DNA of 64,000 nucleotides from Streptomyces zinciresistens K42. GTDB lineage: Bacteria; Actinomycetota; Actinomycetes; Streptomycetales; Streptomycetaceae. The DNA lies in contig NZ_AGBF01000004.1 in assembly GCF_000225525.1 (NCBI RefSeq), forward strand, positions 1-64,000, written 5' to 3'. The notes under the pieces are model-generated. The model saw only the letters and a list, made by a program, of their open reading frames with translations. It made no database searches and was not told the DNA's origin. Positions 60,138 to 64,000 of the stretch are shown here, piece after piece (position 1 is the stretch's first letter; the number at the start of each line of letters is the position of its first letter). Both the position numbers and the translations under genes were made by a program.

Positions 60138-61415
60138 GTGAAGCGCAAGCTGATATCCGCGATCGGTGTCGCGGGCATGATGATCTCCCTGGCGGCGTGT
60201 GGGGGAGACAACGGCGACGGCGGGGGCAAGGCCGGGGCGGACGGCTACGCGGGCCAGACGCTCACGGTGTGGGTGATGGACGGCTCCTCCCCCGACCAGT
60301 GGCAGAAGGACGTCGCCGCCGCCTTCGAGAAGAAGACCAAGGCGAAGGTCAAGTTCCAGGTCCAGCAGTGGAACGGCATCCAGCAGAAGCTGACCACCGC
60401 CCTGTCGGAGGACAACCCGCCGGACGTCTTCGAGATCGGCAACACCCAGACCCCGGCATACGCCAAGACCGGCGGCCTCGCCGACCTCGGCGACCTCAAG
60501 ACGGAGATCGGCGGCGAGTGGACGTCGTCCCTCAACGAGTCCTCCATCTTCGAGGGCAAGCAGTACGCGGCGCCCTGGTACTTCGCCAACCGCGTCGTCC
60601 TCTACAACAAGAAGATCTGGGCCGACGCCGGCATCAAGGACACCCCGAAGACCCGCGACGAGTTCTACGCGGACCTGAAGCAGATCGGCGACAAGACCGA
60701 CGCCGAGCCCCTCTACCTGCCGGGCCAGAACTGGTACCACTTCGTCGGCCTGACCATCGGTGAGGGCGTCCAGCTGGTCAAGCAGCAGGACGGCAAGTAC
60801 GTCTCCAACCTGGCCGACCCGAAGGTCGCCTCGGCGATGCAGACGTACAAGAAGTTCCAGGCGCTGTCCAAGGCGCCCAAGGACAAGGACGAGGCCACCC
60901 CGCAGCAGGCCGAGGTCTTCGGCAAGGGCAACGTCGGCGCCTTCATCGGCATGGGCTGGGAAGCCGGCATCGCCATCAAGGCCAACCCGAAGATCGAGAA
61001 GGAGATCGGCTACTTCACCATCCCCGGTGCCACGGCCGACAAGCCCGAGGGCGTCTTCCTCGGCGGCTCCAACCTCTCCGTCGCTGCGGGCAGCAAGAAG
61101 CAGGCCCTGGCCAAGGAGTTCCTGCGGATCGCCCTGTCCGACAAGTACGAGGGCGAGCTCGCCAAGATCAACGGCGTCATCCCGAACAAGGAGTCGCTCC
61201 AGAGCAACCTCCAGGGCAACGCGGTGGCCGAGGCCGCCGCGCCGGCCGCCGCGGGCGGCGGCACCACGCCGCTGATCCCCGAGTGGGCCGCCGTGGAGAA
61301 CGCGCCCAACCCGGTCAAGACGTACATGACCGCCGTTCTCAACGGCAAGTCCCCGGCCGCGGCCGCCAAGCAGGTCGAGGCCGAGCTCAACAAGCGCCTG
61401 GCGCAGCAGCAGTAA
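60138..61415 (+). CDS. dasA: DasA, chitobiose-binding lipoprotein
   Basis: A 425-residue extracellular solute-binding protein of an ABC transporter. The signal is MKRKLISAIGVAGMMISLAAC with lipobox LAAC. The body has the family pattern TLTVWVMDGSSPDQWQKDVAAAFEKKTKAKVKFQVQQWNGIQQKLTTALSEDNPPDVFEIGNTQTPAYA. DasA captures chitobiose and related sugars. GTG 60138 has GAGGAGGG upstream. It is the first gene of the das operon, controlled by dre sites. Confidence 0.95.
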   Translation: MKRKLISAIGVAGMMISLAACGGDNGDGGGKAGADGYAGQTLTVWVMDGSSPDQWQKDVAAAFEKKTKAKVKFQVQQWNGIQQKLTTALSEDNPPDVFEIGNTQTPAYAKTGGLADLGDLKTEIGGEWTSSLNESSIFEGKQYAAPWYFANRVVLYNKKIWADAGIKDTPKTRDEFYADLKQIGDKTDAEPLYLPGQNWYHFVGLTIGEGVQLVKQQDGKYVSNLADPKVASAMQTYKKFQALSKAPKDKDEATPQQAEVFGKGNVGAFIGMGWEAGIAIKANPKIEKEIGYFTIPGATADKPEGVFLGGSNLSVAAGSKKQALAKEFLRIALSDKYEGELAKINGVIPNKESLQSNLQGNAVAEAAAPAAAGGGTTPLIPEWAAVENAPNPVKTYMTAVLNGKSPAAAAKQVEAELNKRLAQQQ

Positions 61416-61493
61416 GGGCCATGGGTGCGGGGGCCGGCCGTCGCGCGGCCCCCGCACCCTCGTTCCGTCAGGTCGAGAAGAGAGATCGCGAGC

Positions 61494-62480
61494 ATGACCG
61501 TGCAGATCGAACGGCCGCCCTCCGGTCCGGTGGGCGTGGCCAACAAGCACCGGAGAGGCTCCGCGGGCGCGGGGCCCAGAGGCGCGTCCCGGGCCCGGGG
61601 GCTCGTCCCGTACCTCCTGCTGCTGCCGGCCTGCGCGGTCACCGTGCTGCTGCTCGGCTGGCCGCTGGTGAAGGACGTCCTGCTGTCGTTCCAGAACCTC
61701 AACATGGCGCAGCTGATCCAGCGCGTCACCGAGTGGAACGGCATCGACAACTACACGCAGGTCCTCACGGGCGCGGACTTCTGGCGCGTCACCCTGCGCT
61801 CGATCCTGTTCACGGCGGTCAACGTCGTCGTGATCATGGTGATCGGCACACTGGTCGGCCTGCTGCTGGCCCGGCTCGGCAAGCGGATGCGCTTCACCCT
61901 GATGATCGGGCTCGTGCTGGCCTGGGCGATGCCCGTGGTCGCCGCGTCCACCGTCTACCAGTGGCTGTTCGCCCAGCGCTTCGGTGTCGTCAACTGGGTC
62001 CTGGCCAAGCTGGGCTGGGAGTCGATGGCCGACTACAGCTGGACCAGCAGCCAGATGTCGACGTTCTTCGTGGTCACGCTCCTGATCGTCTGGATGTCGA
62101 TCCCGTTCGTCGCGATCAACCTCTACGCGGCCACGACCACCATCCCGGCCGAGCTGTACGAGGCCGCGGCGCTGGACGGGGCCGGCGGGTGGAAGAGCTT
62201 CACCACGGTGACCCTGCCGTTCCTGCGCCCGTTCCTGTACGCCACGACGTTCCTGGAGATCATCTGGGTCTTCAAGGCGTTCGTGCAGGTCTTCACCATC
62301 AACGGCGGCGGTCCCGACCGGCTCACCGAGATCCTGCCCGTCTACGCCTACATCGAGGGCGTCGGCAACCAGCACTACGGCATGGGCGCGGCGATCGCCG
62401 TCCTGACCATCCTCATCATGCTCGGCCTGACCGCGTACTACCTCAGGATCGTGCTCAAGCAAGAGGAGGACGAGCTGTGA
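61494..62480 (+). CDS. dasB: DasB, ABC sugar permease
   Basis: A 328-residue permease with six membrane segments and the EAA loop ELYEAAALDGAGGWKSFTTVTLPFLRP. It forms the membrane channel with DasC; the ATPase MsiK is encoded elsewhere. ATG 61494 lies 78 bases after dasA; GTGA overlap with dasC. A 35-residue basic N-terminus precedes the first helix. Confidence 0.93.
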   Translation: MTVQIERPPSGPVGVANKHRRGSAGAGPRGASRARGLVPYLLLLPACAVTVLLLGWPLVKDVLLSFQNLNMAQLIQRVTEWNGIDNYTQVLTGADFWRVTLRSILFTAVNVVVIMVIGTLVGLLLARLGKRMRFTLMIGLVLAWAMPVVAASTVYQWLFAQRFGVVNWVLAKLGWESMADYSWTSSQMSTFFVVTLLIVWMSIPFVAINLYAATTTIPAELYEAAALDGAGGWKSFTTVTLPFLRPFLYATTFLEIIWVFKAFVQVFTINGGGPDRLTEILPVYAYIEGVGNQHYGMGAAIAVLTILIMLGLTAYYLRIVLKQEEDEL

Positions 62481-63307
62481 AGCGCTCGCTCTTCGGCCGC
62501 CTGTGGCCCAACGTCACGGCCGTCGTCCTGTTCGCCGGCTTCGTCTTCCCCGTGTACTGGATGTTCTCCACGGCGCTGAAGCCGACCGGCGACATCATCT
62601 CCGAGAACCCGGTGTGGTTCCCCACGAACATCACCTTCGAGCACTTCAAGCGCGCCACGAGCGTCGACAACTTCTGGACCTACGTCGGCAACTCGCTCAT
62701 CGTCACGCTGTGCGCGGTCGGCCTCTCGCTGATCGTGGCGCTCGCGGGGTCCTTCGCCCTCGCCCGGATGCGGTTCAAGGGGCGGCGCGGCTTCATCATC
62801 GGCTTCATGCTGGCCCAGATGGCGCCCTGGGAAGTCATGATCATCGCGATCTACATGATCGTCCGCGACGCGTCGATGCTGAACAGCCTCGTACCGCTGA
62901 CGGCCTTCTACATGATGATGATCCTGCCCTTCACCATCCTGACGCTCCGCGGCTTCGTCGCCGCGGTGCCCCGGGAGCTGGAGGAGTCCGCGATGGTCGA
63001 CGGCTGCAGCAGGTCCCAGGCGTTCCGCAAGGTCATCCTGCCGCTGCTCGCCCCCGGGCTGATGTCCACGTCCCTGTTCGGCTTCATCACCGCGTGGAAC
63101 GAGTTCCCGCTGGTCCTGGTACTGAACAAGGAGGCGGAGGCGCAGACCCTGCCCCTGTGGCTGTCCAGCTTCCAGACCGCCTTCGGCAACGACTGGGGCG
63201 CGACGATGGCGGCGTCCTCCCTCTTCGCCGTGCCCATCCTCATCCTCTTCGTCTTCCTGCAACGCAGGGCTGTCAGCGGTCTGACGGCCGGCGCCGTGAA
63301 GGGATAA
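62477..63307 (+). CDS. dasC: DasC, ABC sugar permease
   Basis: A 276-residue permease with six membrane segments and the EAA loop ELEESAMVDGCSRSQAFRKVILPLLAPG. It pairs with DasB for chitobiose uptake. GTG 62477 overlaps the dasB stop codon. The C-terminus RRAVSGLTAGAVKG is typical of sugar permeases of this group. Confidence 0.93.
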   Translation: MKRSLFGRLWPNVTAVVLFAGFVFPVYWMFSTALKPTGDIISENPVWFPTNITFEHFKRATSVDNFWTYVGNSLIVTLCAVGLSLIVALAGSFALARMRFKGRRGFIIGFMLAQMAPWEVMIIAIYMIVRDASMLNSLVPLTAFYMMMILPFTILTLRGFVAAVPRELEESAMVDGCSRSQAFRKVILPLLAPGLMSTSLFGFITAWNEFPLVLVLNKEAEAQTLPLWLSSFQTAFGNDWGATMAASSLFAVPILILFVFLQRRAVSGLTAGAVKG

Positions 63308-63315
63308 CGCCACCC

Positions 63316-64000
63316 GATGACGACTTTCGCCAGCGGCACAGACACCCTCACGCGCGACGCGCTGACGGTCCTGCAGCCCGGTTTCACCGGAACCACCGCC
63401 CCCGACTGGCTGCTGCGCCGGCTCGGCGAGGGCCTCGCGTCCGTGGGCCTGTTCGGCCGCAACATCGCCTCGCCCGAGCAACTGGCCGCGCTCACCGCCC
63501 AGTTGCGGGCCGAACGCGACGACGTGCTGGTCGCGATCGACGAGGAGGGCGGCGACGTGACCCGGCTGGAGGTGCGCAACGGCTCCTCCTTCCCCGGCAA
63601 CCACGCCCTCGGCGCGGTGGACGACCCGGAGCTGACCCGGCAGGTGGCCGCCGAGCTGGGCCGCCGCCTGGCGGCCTGCGGGGTGAACCTCAACTGGGCG
63701 CCGTCCGCGGACGTGAACTCCAACCCCGCGAACCCGGTGATCGGCGTCCGCTCCTTCGGCGCCGACACCGCCCTGGTCGCCCGGCACACCGCGGCCTACG
63801 TCACCGGCCTGCAGTCGGCGGGCGTCGCCGCCTGCACCAAGCACTTCCCCGGCCACGGCGACACGGCCGTCGACTCCCACCACGCCCTGCCCCGCATCGA
63901 CGCGGACGCCGCGGTCCTCGCGGAACGCGAACTGGCCCCCTTCCGCGCGGCCATCGCCGCCGGCAGCCGGGCGGTGATGAGCGCGCACATCCTCGTGCCC
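63316..64000 (+). CDS. dasD: DasD, beta-N-acetylglucosaminidase (GH3), 3' end outside window
   Basis: Frame open from ATG 63316 to the window end (about 228 residues). GH3 features are DEEGGDVTRLE, GVNLNWAPSADVNSNPANPVIGVRSFG and the loop CTKHFPGHGDTAVDSHHALP that holds the general acid. It would cleave imported chitobiose into N-acetylglucosamine in the cell. It lies 8 bases after dasC, so it is in the operon. Confidence 0.92.

Noticed and set aside
60051..62462. 803-codon minus-strand frame opposite dasA and dasB
   Set aside because: Antisense shadow with low-complexity Leu/Gly/Arg composition; dasA and dasB are unambiguous.

Overview
The window is high-GC actinobacterial DNA, almost certainly Streptomyces. 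The evidence is dense genes with G/C third positions, ATGA/GTGA start-stop overlaps, WhiB, conservon, SigR-RsrA and DasR genes, and an epi-isozizaene synthase/CYP170A1 pair. It has two parts. Positions 1 to about 42,450 are accessory and look like an integrated mobilizable element whose left end lies outside the window. Positions 42,489 to 64,000 are conserved chromosome whose gene order resembles, from memory, the sigR to das region of S. coelicolor.

Accessory part. A mobilization module (1-12 kb, mostly minus strand) holds DUF317 proteins, a lipoprotein, a relaxase with its MobC-like partner, a membrane protein of the DUF2637 type, a WhiB-like protein fused to a helix-turn-helix tail, a replication-initiator-like protein and an uncounted 48-codon leader gene. 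A divergent cassette (12.1-15.1 kb) encodes an XRE repressor, an ImmA-type metalloprotease, a MAB_1171c-type membrane protein and a PAP2-like membrane protein, preceded by three ACTKMAGT operator-like palindromes. An FxLD-type class I lanthipeptide cluster (15.2-26.6 kb, minus strand) has three small precursor genes, LanB, LanC, a fused SpaB_C-like/isoaspartyl-methyltransferase-like enzyme, a peptide deformylase and accessory genes. A long minus-strand operon (34.5-26.7 kb) has a DUF6415 gene, a small membrane protein, a GH15 enzyme, a four-gene conservon (kinase-like, roadblock, DUF742, GTPase), a GAF protein and an acyl-CoA dehydrogenase. Then come two HTH/TPR regulators, a TrmO-like protein, an anti-sigma-type ATPase and an epimerase. 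A gene-poor 1.2-kb stretch with repeats leads to xis and a tyrosine integrase, 35 bases before the SRAP gene.

Core part. SRAP (yedK), an alpha/beta hydrolase, sigR-rsrA with a SigR-type promoter, two HD-domain membrane proteins, a TPR protein, a housekeeping peptide deformylase, the albaflavenone genes (epi-isozizaene synthase and CYP170A1), class Ia ribonucleotide reductase nrdAB behind a cobalamin riboswitch and NrdR-like boxes, a GNAT acetyltransferase, a MctP-type symporter with its DUF3311 partner, dasR, and dasABC with the start of dasD. DasR-binding (dre) sites lie between dasR and dasA.

All assignments come from reading motifs and translations by eye; no database search was run. Start codons were chosen from ribosome-binding sites and overlaps.
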